Shown: positions 23,382-35,124, counted from the first letter of the stretch. The stretch: DNA of 64,000 nt from Setomelanomma holmii (GCA_010015745.1 ML978159.1:248001-312000), one strand, 5' to 3'. The notes: generated by a model not told the origin, from the sequence alone. Numbers and translations: made by a program.

Positions 23382-25844
23382 ATGCGCAGACGGCGGAGAG
23401 TGGCCAACTGCCAGCAACCTCGTATCGCTATTCTCGCCTGCCAAACCAGGTCCTCGATCCGAGTCCTTGAGCTTCTGCCTTCACCTGAAAACCAGATCGA
23501 GTGTACGCTGACCATTGTGGACCTGGACGACACTCCTGTGTTCGATGCACTTTCCTACTCCTGGGCCAATCCAAGCACTATTCGAGAGGATCCAATACCG
23601 TCAGGCGTTGGAGGAGCTAAGCTTATGAGATCGATACTATCGATGCAACATATACCCACCGCGAGCGAGCCGAATGTCGTCAACATTGACCCTTACGCCC
23701 TTGGCTTCTTGAGCGTTCATCCATATCTCCCGTACATGCATCATGAGCATGAAAAAGGTCGTTGCAAAAGCATCTTGTGCAACGGGATAGTCTTGAATGT
23801 CACTGAGACATTATTCTCCGCGCTGTTACAGTTGCGGTGGATGATAGTGGGCAAGAAAGAGGTGGAAGAGCAGGGAAAGACCTACGTTGAGACTCTCCCG
23901 GAGCCGCGTTCGAAGCACATCTGGATCGACTAGATCTGTGTCAACCAGGACGATTTAGATGAAAGGAACTCCCGGGTACCCCTTATGAACAAGATCTTTG
24001 CCTCCGCACAGTATGTATTTGCGTGGATTGGCAGTCTCGACTCTCTAGCAATTGTGGGACTCAATACCGCCCTGGCTCGTGCGCGAAATACCGCCGTTGG
24101 CGACATGCCGGAGCTCGATGATTTCACAAATGAAAGCGTAGGGAAGATACGTAGAGACCTGTTTGCATTGACAGCTCTCTTGTCGAGGCATTGGTTCCGA
24201 CGTGCTTGGGTAAGCTTGAGAACCCTCGATGCATTCGTAGGCACGTGCTGATGTTCTTTCTTTCAATATTAGGTTTGCCAGGAAGCCGTGTTTGCTCGGC
24301 GGCTCTACTTGTGGGCTGGGCCAGTATTTGTGGACTGGTGGATATTGCTTTCCGCACTGCGAACCATTGATGAGAGCGACTTGACCAGAATGGCAAGGTT
24401 TATGAAGAGCCTTATCAGAAGAGAGCCGACGACCAGAGTGGGCAAGAAGTTTGCATACATACAAAGCGAGAGCCAAGAATTCGACCCAACAACTCCGGCT
24501 GTCACAAAAGAGGAGATACTCAGCCTGGCTCGAGGGGCCATATCATTCATGAATGGCGTGTTGCAAATCAGGAAAGACTTTGGCTTGCAGTGCTTTAACC
24601 CCGGCATACAGACAGAAAGACCGGTTATGGACAGCGACCGGGCGTTGCACTCCAATAATTTCGTCACTGGTCTCGCGATGGCGTCTCCAACAGCCTCATT
24701 CCGGGCATGTTTCTACGTAGTACAGCTACGGCAGAGACTCAGGCCCCAACATTAGACGCGCCTGAAACTGACTGGACCCGGATCTCCCTACCATTCTCTG
24801 CAACATCAGCGGACAGCAAGAGCCAAACTTCAACCTCACTGTTGACGATGACAAGGCAAGCACGACTTCCCATGTCATGGTGTCGTTTGGATACTACCTA
24901 GACACCGTGGCCGAACTGGCAGATACCAAGGGCTGCTATTTCACGCGCACTGCTGAGCTTGCCTTAAAAACTCCAAAATTCTATGCAAAGAGTCCCAGTC
25001 CTCTCTATGTCTACAAGAGTGGCGTATATCTTCGTCTAGCAGAAACACCTAGTATGCCTCGGGTCGAAGCGCTCTGGCGTACCTTGACAGGCGATTACTG
25101 CTCCTCTGCCTACCCTGCTCCTGTTGAAGCCGGCTTTGGCTTCTCTGAATGGGTCTCAGTTCATTCGCACCACTCGGTGCATTTGGATAGCATTCTCAGG
25201 GATCATTTTGAGGCTGTTGGCGCCCAGAACGCACACCGGGCATTGCGAAATCTCAAAGCGACGCAGGAACGCAAACAAGATCTCTACGTCAAGCTCCACG
25301 CCGACGATCCGGGTGGCTATCTGTGCATGTCCGCACTCGGGACCTGTGGGACGAGAAGATGCCTAACACGGACCCGGCCTTCCTCAAGGTATTGAAGGAC
25401 CAGAAGCTAGAGCCGAAGATGGTTCCTGTGCGCTACATGCCTGACGCTCATCGCATCAAGGCACTTGCCATGTGCTCACGAAGGGTGCCTGCACTAAACG
25501 TTGACAATACGACTAAACCCCGAAGTGGCGGCTTGTGTCCGAACTTGTCACCAGAGGAACATGAGCGATATAACGCTTTCGAGAGTCACATGCGCGAAGT
25601 AAAGAACGGGAGAAGAATGTTTCGCACCAAGGGCGATCTGTTAGGCATGGGACCGTTGTCAGTACAAGAAGGCGATGAAGTGTGGATCATACTTGGAGCT
25701 AAGATCCCGTTCGTGCTTCGTCTGGTAGATGGAGGCAAAGAGCTAAAGAGGTATAAGCTTATTGGGGAAGCATTCATCTTGGGATACATGGATGGTGAAG
25801 CCGTGCAAGAGAAGAGGGAGCTGACGGAAATTGGACTCGTGTGA
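23382..25844 (+). pseudogene. HET-domain gene 2, with in-frame TAG and frameshifts
   Basis: The frame from ATG 23382 gives a HET N-terminus (IRVLELLPSPENQIEC, FDALSYSWA). It runs to TAG 23931-23933 and continues in frame as ICVNQDDLDERNSRVPLMNKI, AQYVFAWIG. The stop follows HIWID, inside the WIDxICxNQ motif where Gln or Ala is usual. A normal intron follows (24210-24272, GTAAGC...TTAG) and restores RRAWVCQEAVFARRLYLW. The frame is then lost near 24700-24800 and again near 25320-25335. The C-terminal part is typical of HET proteins (GDEVWIILGAKIPFVLR, EAFILGYMDGEA) and ends at 25844. With one nonsense and at least two frame changes, this copy is very probably dead. Confidence 0.82.
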
Positions 25845-26350
25845 AGTCGAACGATAAGCTAAGCATCACCAATTCGCTCCAGAACGACCTCCGGTCCATG
25901 TTACCATCACAATTCGCATGGATGCGCCCACTGTGTCCTCCTCATGTACATCTGGAGTGATGGACGGGCAATCGACGTTGTACAGCCACAAATGCGAGGA
26001 CAGCTTACTAGCCTTTAGGTTGGTCTAGACTCGCACCCAAAGACTTTCAAGGTACGCCTCAGTCCGCTTCGTGTACAACAACTCGACATACTGAATACAG
26101 GACGGAGTCATCACTTCATGTGGGCATAACTACGAGATCATACGAATTGATACTGACTCTCCAGCTAGATCACGTCATCATCGTCGCAATTTACAGCTCA
26201 ATTACTGCCGAACTCGACAGAATTCACACCATTCCATCAGTAAAAGGATAGAACAAGAGAGACAACTTAAAGCCTAGCCACGTGTGAGTCAATTTGCACA
26301 ACCTGTCGATCTAGTACATCACGCTGTCAAAGTGGGATCGCGAGCAACTT
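25845..26350. other. Spacer downstream of HET gene 2
   Basis: No gene or repeat is seen. Confidence 0.55.
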
Positions 26351-26495
26351 GTGCTACTGTGGATCATTCGGCTGTTTGAAAGGTCGTACAAGCGGAATCG
26401 AGCTCAGAAAGACCAAAAGAATAATGATCGTATGATGTCAAAATGGTCTCGCGAGAAGAATCATTCAGCATGCTCGTGCACATCCACTGGCTCAG

Positions 26496-26899
26496 TATAT
26501 AAGACGACTCTAGATGAACGTTGGATTGACATCAACACTTCCTTCGACATTACCCATCTCAGTACTTCACTTCACAAGCATCAAAGTCTCGAAAATGCAA
26601 TCTTCGTCCTGTCGATGCTCTGCCTCCTTTCCAGCGATACCGCTATGGCTTATCCTAAGGCTCTGATAGCCGTACCAACATCGAAGTCCTTAAGTCGAGT
26701 GGGGCTCAAACTCCAAGCAGGCACGTTTACCATTGTTTCACTGCACTCAAACACGCGAAGGCTTACACCACACCGATTAGTCTCTATTGTGTCAAGCACA
26801 CTCGTATCTAGCGCGCCATTTCTCACGACACTCACGACCCGTAGGTCTACACACGTGGTGATGGAAATGATGCTTGCAAGCTATTATGATGCCTACTAG
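26496..26899 (+). pseudogene. Possible relic of a small secreted-protein gene (frameshifted)
   Basis: TATATAAG at 26496-26503 is followed by a C/A-rich 5'-UTR-like leader and an ATG at 26595. In the ATG frame the protein ends after 23 codons. One base out of phase, directly after the ATG, the sequence reads as a hydrophobic secretion signal (IFVLSMLCLLSSDTAMA) followed by YPKAL, and stays open to 26899. The simplest reading is loss of one base right after the start codon. The mature region has no recognisable family. This is inference from pattern only. Confidence 0.35.
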
Positions 26900-27005
26900 T
26901 ACTCTCCGTCACTCCCACGCCCACACCGACCCACATGCTCAAGCGTGCCGGCCTTTCCAAACCGTCTAGTCATTCCCCGCGCCCAACGCCGTCTGCTTGA
27001 TTGCC

Positions 27006-27455
27006 TCAGGCTGGTGTACATAGTACAGTCGTTGCAAAAGTGACGGGATCATTGAGGCTTGTGTCAATCTGGTGTTCGCCAGCTGAGACCATGTGTCTGC
27101 TAAGATGGATAATCAGGGTTCCTTTTCCTGTAGCTGTGATTTTGTCGTTCTCAACAAATGACGGCCAACACATTCGCTTCATGAATTGCACCACATAGAA
27201 ATACGCAAAACGATCTTTCAAGGTCTTCCACCATAACATACTTCCCTCAATATTGTCACTGAACCGCAGATTCTGTAAGGAAGTTCTTGCAAGCATGGAC
27301 CAATTGTGAGTCGAGATGTCCGCATTCACCGTACGCATCCATTTCGTAGCTCTGGAGAAGTGGTGTGCGATCGGACGAAGGCCAGAAGCCTGCTGTGTCA
27401 CCCCATCTAGGACAGCTGAGTTGTTCGTGCTACAAGCGGAGTAGAGCTCCGAAGC
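27006..27455 (-). pseudogene. Unrecognised protein fragment (possible gene relic)
   Basis: An open frame runs from just after an in-frame TAG (27456-27458) to a stop at 27006, 149 codons. The first ATG in it is at 27338 (110 aa). The sequence is low in repeats and reads like a folded protein (RTVNADISTHNWSMLARTS, SMLWWKTLKDRFAYFYVVQF, ending DPVTFATTVLCTPA). I do not recognise the family. No promoter or upstream exon was found, so it may be the last exon of a broken gene or a small intact gene starting at 27338. Confidence 0.4.
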
Positions 27456-27656
27456 CTATGGTTCCTGCAAGAACCATGTCGTATGATATCGCATTCCCTG
27501 ACTTCAATCATTCCAAGAGACGATTTATACATCAGGCCACTGAAAAATGGCATAGAAACAGCTGCAAATCCGCTCATTCTGAGATTAGACAGCCATCACT
27601 TCTATCCTATACAATATCTCTTCACTCAAGTTGCAAGAAACCCACAATCTCAGTAT

Positions 27657-28049
27657 ATACACTTCTTCACTTTACCCGCCATTGTGCTCCTTGCGAGTAC
27701 CTTTGCTGCCGCAGCGATCGTCCCTGACGCAAACGTCGCCAGAGAACGTACGTTCCCAATTTTGTAAAACAATGGATCATATCGACACAAGACTAATTCT
27801 ACCAAAGCTATCACAATACCCCCGCACCGTCGCGAAGCCGTCACCACCATGGTCCGTTGAGATCCCATCGTGTCACAGATCTGAAAGCGGTACAGGCCGT
27901 CACTGTTACTGCGAGCGTGACTGGACATGCAACGACTTGTGTTGGGATTCTCGCCTCCTGCAGGTCGACTGCGGTGAATTTCTGTGTTTTCACCTCCTGC
28001 GAAGGACATCGGGAGCGCCTTTAGAGGCTCGACAGTTTGGTAGAGTGTG
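27657..28049 (+). pseudogene. Possible relic of a small cysteine-rich secreted protein (start codon lost)
   Basis: From 27657 the frame reads as a signal peptide (HFFTLPAIVLLASTFAAAA) but begins with ATA instead of ATG. A plausible donor (GTACGT at about 27748) and acceptor (CAAAG at about 27809) with an ACTAAT branch site follow. Downstream, two different frames contain several cysteines (for example CYCERDWTCNDLCW), and neither joins cleanly, so a further indel is likely. Small secreted cysteine-rich proteins are common effectors or antimicrobials in fungi, but I cannot assign this one. Confidence 0.35.
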
Positions 28050-29395
28050 ACGTTGCGTGTATTGCATGTTTAGTCCTTGTTTTGAAGTAGTAGTCATCAT
28101 TTTCAACACATGGTAGACGTCTACGAGTGCGATCAGTACAAATTTTCTCATCACCGAGTTCACCTTTGCTGATGCTTCAGTCTTTTCTTGCAGTAAACAC
28201 GCACGTCACCTACGCCATTGCAGTAGATGTCTTATAGATCCTTCTCACCTGAGGCTTTCACCACATATTATGCAGAGGTTCGGGCGCAATGTTCACAGAC
28301 TTTTCTAGGATTGGAAGCACTTGGGCCTCTCGAAGGTACTTGAAGAGAAAACGTCCTCAACCCACGAGCCCGAGCCGCTCCACCGTCTTACAAGCGTACT
28401 ATGCCAATCTATCGGCTCTTTCAACAGGCTACACTTCCACCACCAGCCAAGCCCTGCGTTACAGCTCCTTGTTCCCCGTCCTGTTCTCCCACGCCCTGCG
28501 TGCAGTATCACATTCCAGACTTCAACTCACACTCACGCCACCCTCCACTAATCCTGCACACACTGCCACGTACACGTCGAAGTCATCCTCCTCTCCTCCG
28601 AGCACTGGAAGCATTGATGTATGCCCTGCCCGGGACACGAGACAAAGCAGCAGCGCCACATCCCAGGCGGACACTTGGGGCAGTCCCACGTTGGCCTGCT
28701 GCAGGTCTGAGCTGCTGAAAGGACTAGGTGGCTGTTAGTCATACGCGCCGGATCAGCAGTAAAGTGGTTCACGTACAGCCCAGGTCTCCGGGTGTAGGCG
28801 ATGCGAGGATGCCTAGGTTAAGGATGCTGACGAGGAAGAGTGCTGAGGGAAAATAAGGGTAGCACATGTTTGGGAGTGCTGTTGGTTGATCTAGGTTGGA
28901 GAAGGTGATGTCATGCACTTGAGCAATCTGACATATTTTGTATCTCTCGTGTTCTCGCCTTTAGTGCTACCTTTGGAGTTGAGTCCGGCTTAGTGACATG
29001 GTACAGTTTTAATCTGGCACATTGTACTCGCAAGATTTTGTTCTGTGTGCGCACTGAGTTCTCCCACTTGAGACTTTAGTACCATATTTGCGACACACGC
29101 CGGTACATTTTTGTGTATCATGGCTTCGCTGCTTCTAGTGGGCGCAGTCAATTGAGCTAAGGAGTTTTCGAAATTCAAGGATTGAAATGTTGGCATTTGT
29201 AAATTCTCGTTCTTCAGCTTTCGCTATGGTCATTCAAGTCATCGGCTACATGCTTCTCGTAAGACGCGTCATGAACTCATGTGCATCTCAAGCATATTCC
29301 TACCTCAATGCAGGGTCATCACGCTACCATGTCACGAAGACTGTATGCGACGTAAATGCCAGACTAGAAGAGCGCGTTGTCAAAGCAGCATCTGC
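28050..29395. other. Spacer upstream of the OLA1 3' end
   Basis: Open frames at 28289-28740 overlap in two plus frames and are Ser/Thr/Pro-rich. I see no convincing gene. Confidence 0.5.
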
Positions 29396-30876
29396 TTATG
29401 ACTTGGCCGCACCAGCCTTGACAAGGATGATATCGCCATCCTCGACGACGTAGTCCTTGCCCTTGGTCATGACCTTGCCCTTCGCCTTGACACCAGCTTC
29501 GTCACCCTCTTCCCTCAATACGCTGTAATTGTAGACTACCACCTGGATGAAAGTCTTTTCAAAGTCACCGTGAATGACACCAGCAGCTTGTGGTGCCTTG
29601 GTACCGTTCCGTAACGTCCATTGCCTGACCTCGTCGGTTCCTGTTGTGAAGAAGCTACCGAGGTTGAGCGCCTTGCGCATGGTAATGACGACCTTGGGAA
29701 GGATGGACTTTGCGCCAACGGTCTTCTGCTCCTCGGCGGACTCTGTGTCGGTCATAGCAGCGAGACGCTCTTCGTATGCGACAGAAATGGGAATGACAGG
29801 GTCGCCAGTCGCGTTCTCCTTGACCCATTGCGCGATCTTGGGTAGATTCTTGTTCTTTTGGCGCACGTAGTCCTTCTCACTGAGATTGACGAGGTAGACG
29901 ACAGGCTTGGCGGAGAGGAGGAAGAGAGGGTTAATGACCTCGACCTAGCAAACTGTTAGCACATGTTTGCGGAATGCTTTGGACTTGAAGTCGAGTATTG
30001 GTGTTGTGAGTCAGAAATGGACGTCTTTTCATAAAGCCCTGGCGTTACTAGGGCATCAAAGAGCTGGGATTAGAGAGCAATCGCTCTTTGTCATCTTTCA
30101 AGTGGAGGGTGTGTAAGAAAAGTGAGTAAAGCATACCTCTTTAGGTGTCCAGTCACCCTTTCGGACGTCTTTGCCGTCCTTGAGCATGGCGAGGATCTTC
30201 TCGACCGTCGCCTGCTCCTCCTTGAGCTTCTTCATCTCCAAGCTCTGGCCACCGCGTCTTGTCTCCTTCACTAGCTTCTCGAGAGACTTCTCGACAAACT
30301 CGATGTCCTTGAGGCGCAGCTCCTCGGCAATGATGTCCAAATCACGGATCGGGTCGACATCGCCCTCGACGTGAATGATCTCGGCATCGTCAAAACACCG
30401 AACGACCTGGAAGATGGCATCGACGGCGCGAATATGTGACAAGAACGCATTTCCAAGACCAGCACCAGTGGAGGCACCGCGCGTAAGACCGGCAATATCG
30501 TAGACAGTCAAGTTGGCGGGTACCTGTGACTTGGGCTTGTAGTGCTCTACCAGCCAGTCGAATCGCTCATCGGGAACGATAACGCGCGCTTCTTCTGGAT
30601 CGATGGTGGCATATGGAAAGTTCTGCAAAATTCAGTACAGCTACAGGGCGGAGGTATAGACGCAACTCACGGCTGGGTTGCCAAGCGAGCACTTGGTGAT
30701 GGCCTGGAAGAGGGTCGATTTACCGACATTTGCTAGGCCGACCTGGCGACTACTGTTAATGTGAGAACGTGACGACAACGCAATGCAGGGCTCTCACTCA
30801 CGATGCCGCTCTTCAAGCTGTTGCCCGGCCTGCCGAGAAGGACCTTCTCTTCCTTGACGGCTTTCTTGGGAGGCAT
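29396..30876 (-). CDS. OLA1: Obg-like ATPase 1 (YchF family)
   Basis: Four exons (30876-30802, 30742-30671, 30622-30137, 29944-29396) encode 393 aa, against 394 in yeast. The P-loop GLANVGKST (residues 27-35) is assembled across intron 1. Other marks are NFPYATIDPEEARV (G2), DIAGLTRGAS (G3), a coiled-coil insertion and the NxxEKD-type G4 (NLSEKD). The C-terminal TGS-like domain ends FIQVVVYNY...EDGDIILVKAG. YchF/Ola1 is a cytosolic P-loop protein that prefers ATP and is linked to ribosomes, proteasomes and oxidative stress. The third intron (29945-30136) is unusually long for this window at 192 nt. The start MPPKKA was chosen because orthologues begin there, although the frame is open upstream. 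Confidence 0.95.
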
Positions 30877-31502
30877 CTTTTTCTTCTTGGCCGACGCGTA
30901 GGTGCGGACTGGTAGACAGGTGATGCAGAGTTTTCTGGGAAGAGCTGGGTTGAGAGAAGGGGAAAAAGTGCGTGCAGTGCTTGCTGCTGGGCGAGAAAAA
31001 GTGGGTATCAACGAAGAGAAGGAAAAGGGCAGAAGGGTAGTGGGGGGCGTTGTGCAGTGAGGGGCCCAAGAGATGACTTTGCAGCCAGCTCTCCGGGTGC
31101 CTTGGATTGTGAGTGGGAGAAAATAACCTGCAGCAAAGAACACCAGCCGAATTCTGCAGCTCAGAGCTCCCGTCAGTGCGCGCTGTGCCGCTTGCCGCGA
31201 GCGGAAAGGGCGATGTGCAGGGGGTGCGGCGAGCCGAGCGGAGCGTCCAGTTCGTCAACCCAACTGTGGATGATGTCGTCTGTCGACACACCACATCTTT
31301 TACCTTGACACGATTTCCTCTACGACTCTCGCCTGAAGGGCTGGCCCCGCTCTCCTCCTCTTTGCCTCCTCTACTTCTCTTTTATCTATACACTGCGCGC
31401 ATGCAGCTCTGCACAGCCTTTATGATACCCAGCTCGAATTGATGCGAATCCACCCCAGTACCTCGTAGGACCTGTTTGGTCTACCCCTCAGCATTGCACA
31501 AC

Positions 31503-32358
31503 ATGTCCTCCGCAAGTCACCCGGAACCGTCGCGTAAGACTTCCGGTTCACATCGAAAGACTCTCTCCCTGTCCCGTACTGAAATCACAATCCACGTCTA
31601 CGACCTTCTGCCGCCGGGCAAGGTATCAACAGTGCTATGGGCGATTGGCAGCTCACTCCTGCACTCTGGTGTCGTCATTGGGGACAGAGAATATGCGTAC
31701 GGGGGACATGATCACCGGAACATGACTGGCGTATACTGGACAAAGCCAAAATTGGAGCCTCCAGGTGGCACATTTAGAACAGCAATACTACATGGCTTCT
31801 CGTTCCGTCCACAAGAAGAGCTCGATGCGATCATACAAGAGGTATGTAACCGTAATACCAATTAGGCGGGGAGACTGACATGACTAGGCCACCATAGAAT
31901 TCCAAGGCACTTCCTACAACCTGCTCACAAAGAACTGCAACCACTTCACATCCTACCTCTGCGAGAAGCTCACAGGCCGTAGCGCACCCGGATGGCTTAA
32001 TCGTGCTGCTAGTATAGGCGTAGCTCTCCCATGCGTCGTACCACGGGAATGGATAGCGCCACCGGATTATGATACTGCGGATGGAGAGCTCCTTGACGAG
32101 GACTTTGAAGACGAAAGAGCGTCTATGCTACGACACGATCGACAAAGACGCAGTCGCGCGGCTGTCGAGGAGCAAGACTGGGAGGAAGAGGGCCATTCTG
32201 GTGGCAGCAGTTCAAGTGGGCAAAGAAGCACAGGAGGCGGTGCTCGGCATTCGGCCAGCCAGCACGTCCCCAGACTGGTTAATTTCAAGGAGACCGACAG
32301 CAGTGGTAGGACGTTACCGTCGGCAGAGAGGGCTCCGTTGCCGAGGAATCTGACGTGA
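31503..32358 (+). CDS. DeSI/PPPDE-type cysteine peptidase
   Basis: Exons 31503-31841 and 31888-32358 encode 269 aa. The intron is 31842-31887 (GTATGT...CTAG). The PPPDE fold starts with ITIHVYDLLPPGK. The catalytic His is in LLHSGVVIGDREYAYGGH and the catalytic Cys in YNLLTKNCNHFTSYLC, in the order His then Cys typical of the family. The last 80 or so residues are acidic and Ser/Gly-rich, probably disordered. Family members remove SUMO or ubiquitin, or hydrolyse thioesters. The substrate here is unknown. The gene is divergent from OLA1, with 626 bp between the starts. Confidence 0.9.
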
Positions 32359-32514
32359 CAGTTCATGCTGTTTCTTGTTGCTGTCTCTTCTTATGTACAT
32401 CTTGCGATCTTCCCGTCGGCGATGCCTTAGATACCCTTTGCGCCTGACAATGCATATCATACACCCAGCTCGATCACCTCTAGGCCAACAACCCTCTCGT
32501 TTGTCATTATTTCT

Positions 32515-33180
32515 CTAACCCAATCTCCTAGGCTTCTTACTCCGCACACCACCAAACTTCAACCTCGTGCTATCACTCAGCTTGACAATCAGCGGTCTGA
32601 TCCTCTTCCCTTCACTACCCAATATCGCCTTTGTGACGGCCTCTCGACCAGATCCAAATCCTCGGTAGATCAATTCCAGCTTCTTGATCTGTGGCAACAA
32701 GCCCTTGTCCTGTATCCTGCTCATCACGAACGCGGCCAGCTGATATGCAGCATCGTACGTCCCTCGTCCCGCCTTCCGGAATCCAATGTTCCCGCAAGAC
32801 ACGCTGATGAGAGCATCGCGGTTGGGTTTTGAGAGTGTGATGTGTGTGTTGTGCTTGTGCGAATAGACGTGTAGCTTGTGCTTGTCGTCTTCATCCCAGT
32901 CGCGCATTGCAAGGTTTCGCATGGGTCCAGACTGGCCAGGGATGAGATTGGAGAAGTAGTCGGGTGATGCGCGGCGGAAGTTTGAATCAATTGTCGACAT
33001 CAGGGAGTCCAATGTGTGTTCCTGCTTTGTTGGTGCTTTTGGAGGCTCCGATGGGGGTGGGGGTGGTGCGGGTATAGTGGTTGTCTGGGATATGCATCGT
33101 GCGGGCTGGGTGCATCGATATGGGGCGTATGTTGGAGATGTAAGGCTACGAAAAGCCCGCAAACATGTACTTCGCGACAT
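32515..33180 (-). CDS. Mitochondrial small-subunit ribosomal protein uS11m
   Basis: This intronless ORF encodes 221 aa from ATG 33180. The frame is open further upstream to 33330, but the chosen start gives an Arg/Ser-rich mitochondrial presequence (MSRSTCLRAFRSLTSPTYA) and a Pro-rich linker. The C-terminal 120 residues are bacterial-type S11: HITLSKPNRDALISVSCGNIGFRKAGRGTYDAAYQ and a basic end GGVRSKKPRRLG. uS11m sits on the platform of the mitochondrial small subunit near the mRNA exit. The gene is head-to-head with TIM44. Confidence 0.92.
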   Translation of the reverse strand: MSRSTCLRAFRSLTSPTYAPYRCTQPARCISQTTTIPAPPPPPSEPPKAPTKQEHTLDSLMSTIDSNFRRASPDYFSNLIPGQSGPMRNLAMRDWDEDDKHKLHVYSHKHNTHITLSKPNRDALISVSCGNIGFRKAGRGTYDAAYQLAAFVMSRIQDKGLLPQIKKLELIYRGFGSGREAVTKAILGSEGKRIRPLIVKLSDSTRLKFGGVRSKKPRRLG

Positions 33181-33421
33181 GCTGGCTATATTCGGGTGGT
33201 GTTGGGCCTCCAATCGCGAATCGGCTGGTTGGTCGCGATATGGAAGTCGCTCGAAGAAAGTTGATGTTGGCCCGAGCTCTCCGATGCGGAAAAAGATGGC
33301 ACCGCCGAGAAGAGGCAACAGTTTACTCACGTTGTCACTGCGCCCATATCTCCCTATAATACCATTGGCGCCGACTCCAATTGACGACTCGTCCCGATAG
33401 CGTCATACTTCACGACAGGAT

Positions 33422-35124
33422 ATGAGACCGCAGACAGCCAGCACTCTCGCTCGAGTGCGATGGAGCATACAGCAGACCTCGGCGACATCATCGGGCGTGT
33501 ATGGGCGAGCAGCGGCATATAGACGGATATCCGCAGCGCCAACAGCTTCGAGATCGTCCAACATACCCACGCCATCCTCGTCACAAGCGTCAGCGCTGCC
33601 GTTCTTGCGCAGTCAATTCCTACCGCAAGACGCCCTCTTCCGCACTTCGTCCGCTTATGCCCGTCACTTTTCTTCTCGTTCCGTGCTGAAAGAACAGGCA
33701 CAGAAACAGAAGACTGTAAAGGAAGAGCCCGCTGAGCCGCAAGCAAGCGCAAAGAAGCCTACGACCGAAGGCAGCACTACCGAACAGGCAGCCGGCGAAC
33801 AGGCAAAGGAAGGAGAAGAGGCGAAGGAGAAGAAGACCGGCGAAGAGGAAGCTGGTGGGCAGAAGGAGGGAGAGGAGGGTCAGAAGAAAGAGAAGAAAGA
33901 TGCGCCGCCTCCTCCACCTCACGGCGACAAGACACCATGGCAGGTCTTCACGGAGACGTTGAAGCAGGAGTTCCAGGCGTCCAAGGAATGGAACGAGGGC
34001 ACGAAAGAGCTGTCTGGCTCTATCCACGATTTCACACAGAATCCACAAGTCCAGAAGGCCAAGCAGATCTCTGAAGAAGCGAAGACCAAGACTGCGGAGG
34101 CACTCAAGGCCACCGCAAGCGCGGTCGGACACGGCGCGGCATGGACGTGGGATACCATGCCCGTCAAGGGCGTCCGGGCAGCGACTAGAGTTACTGCGTC
34201 TGGCTTGGAGTACGCCACGCGACCAGTACGACAGACTAAGGCCTTCCAGGCTGTCAAGGAGACAATCGACGATGGCAGCTCGTCGAGGTATGGCGGCTGG
34301 GTGGAGAAGGAAGAGCGCCGTAAGCGCAGAGAACTTCGAGAGCTCAACGAATTGCATCGCACTGGCGGGAAGCCCACTGGACCGATGGAGGAGGATCCAG
34401 AGTACGGAAAGTCGATCACACCTGAAGCACGTAGCTAACAGCAGACAGTGCCGGTACGAACATCACTCTACACAAAGATGCCAAGTACAAGGAGATTTGG
34501 CGGGAATGGAAAGATAACTCCAAGCTCGCTCAAGGTTTCTTCAGCATGAAGACCGTCTATAACGAGTCCGACAACGCCATCATCTCTACCGCTCGCAGCA
34601 TATCTGATCGCATTACTGGCTTCTTTGCCGAGAACGAGACGGCCATGGTCATCAAGAAGTTCCGTGAGATGGATCCCAACTTCCAGATGGAACCTTTCCT
34701 AACCGAGATGCGGGAATACATCCTCCCTGAAGTTCTCGACGCATACGTAAAGGGCGACGTCGAAGTCCTAAAACAATGGCTATCGGCGGCACAGTACTCC
34801 GTCTATGCTGCATTGATGCAGCAATACCAAGCTGCCGGACTGAAGTCTGATGGCAAGATTGTCGACATTCGAGGTGTCGACGTCCTCAATGCCAAACTTC
34901 TGGAGCCTGGCGAGATCCCGGTGTTCATCCTGACATGCAGGACACAAGAAGTGCACGTATACCGAAATGCTAAGTCAGGAGAACTTGCATCCGGCATGGA
35001 TGACAAGGTTCAACAAGTCACATACGCCATCGGTGTGACCAGGATACCAGAGGACGTCAACAATCCCGAGACGAGAGGCTGGCGGTTAATCGAGCTCCAG
35101 AAGAGTGCTAGAGATTACTATTGA
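33422..35124 (+). CDS. TIM44: Tim44, inner-membrane import motor subunit
   Basis: Exons 33422-34401 and 34449-35124 encode 551 aa. The 47-nt intron begins GTACGG and has branch site GCTAAC. It removes a stop and joins EEDP to DAGTNITLHKDAKYKE in frame. The N-terminus is an Arg/Ser-rich presequence (about 90 residues), followed by a charged Glu/Lys linker. The helical membrane-recruiting region (PWQVFTETLKQEFQASKEWNE) comes next. The C-terminal Tim44 domain ends in RGWRLIELQKSARDYY. Tim44 tethers mtHsp70 to the TIM23 channel. The start codons of TIM44 and uS11m are 241 bp apart, so both mitochondrial genes probably share one promoter region. Confidence 0.94.

Noticed and set aside
28289..28738. 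Two overlapping plus-strand open frames
   Set aside because: Both are Ser/Thr/Pro-rich, neither has a family match or coherent splice sites, and they overlap each other.
33620..34357. 245-codon minus-strand frame over TIM44
   Set aside because: The Leu/Arg-rich composition arises from reading the Glu/Lys-rich Tim44 linker backwards.
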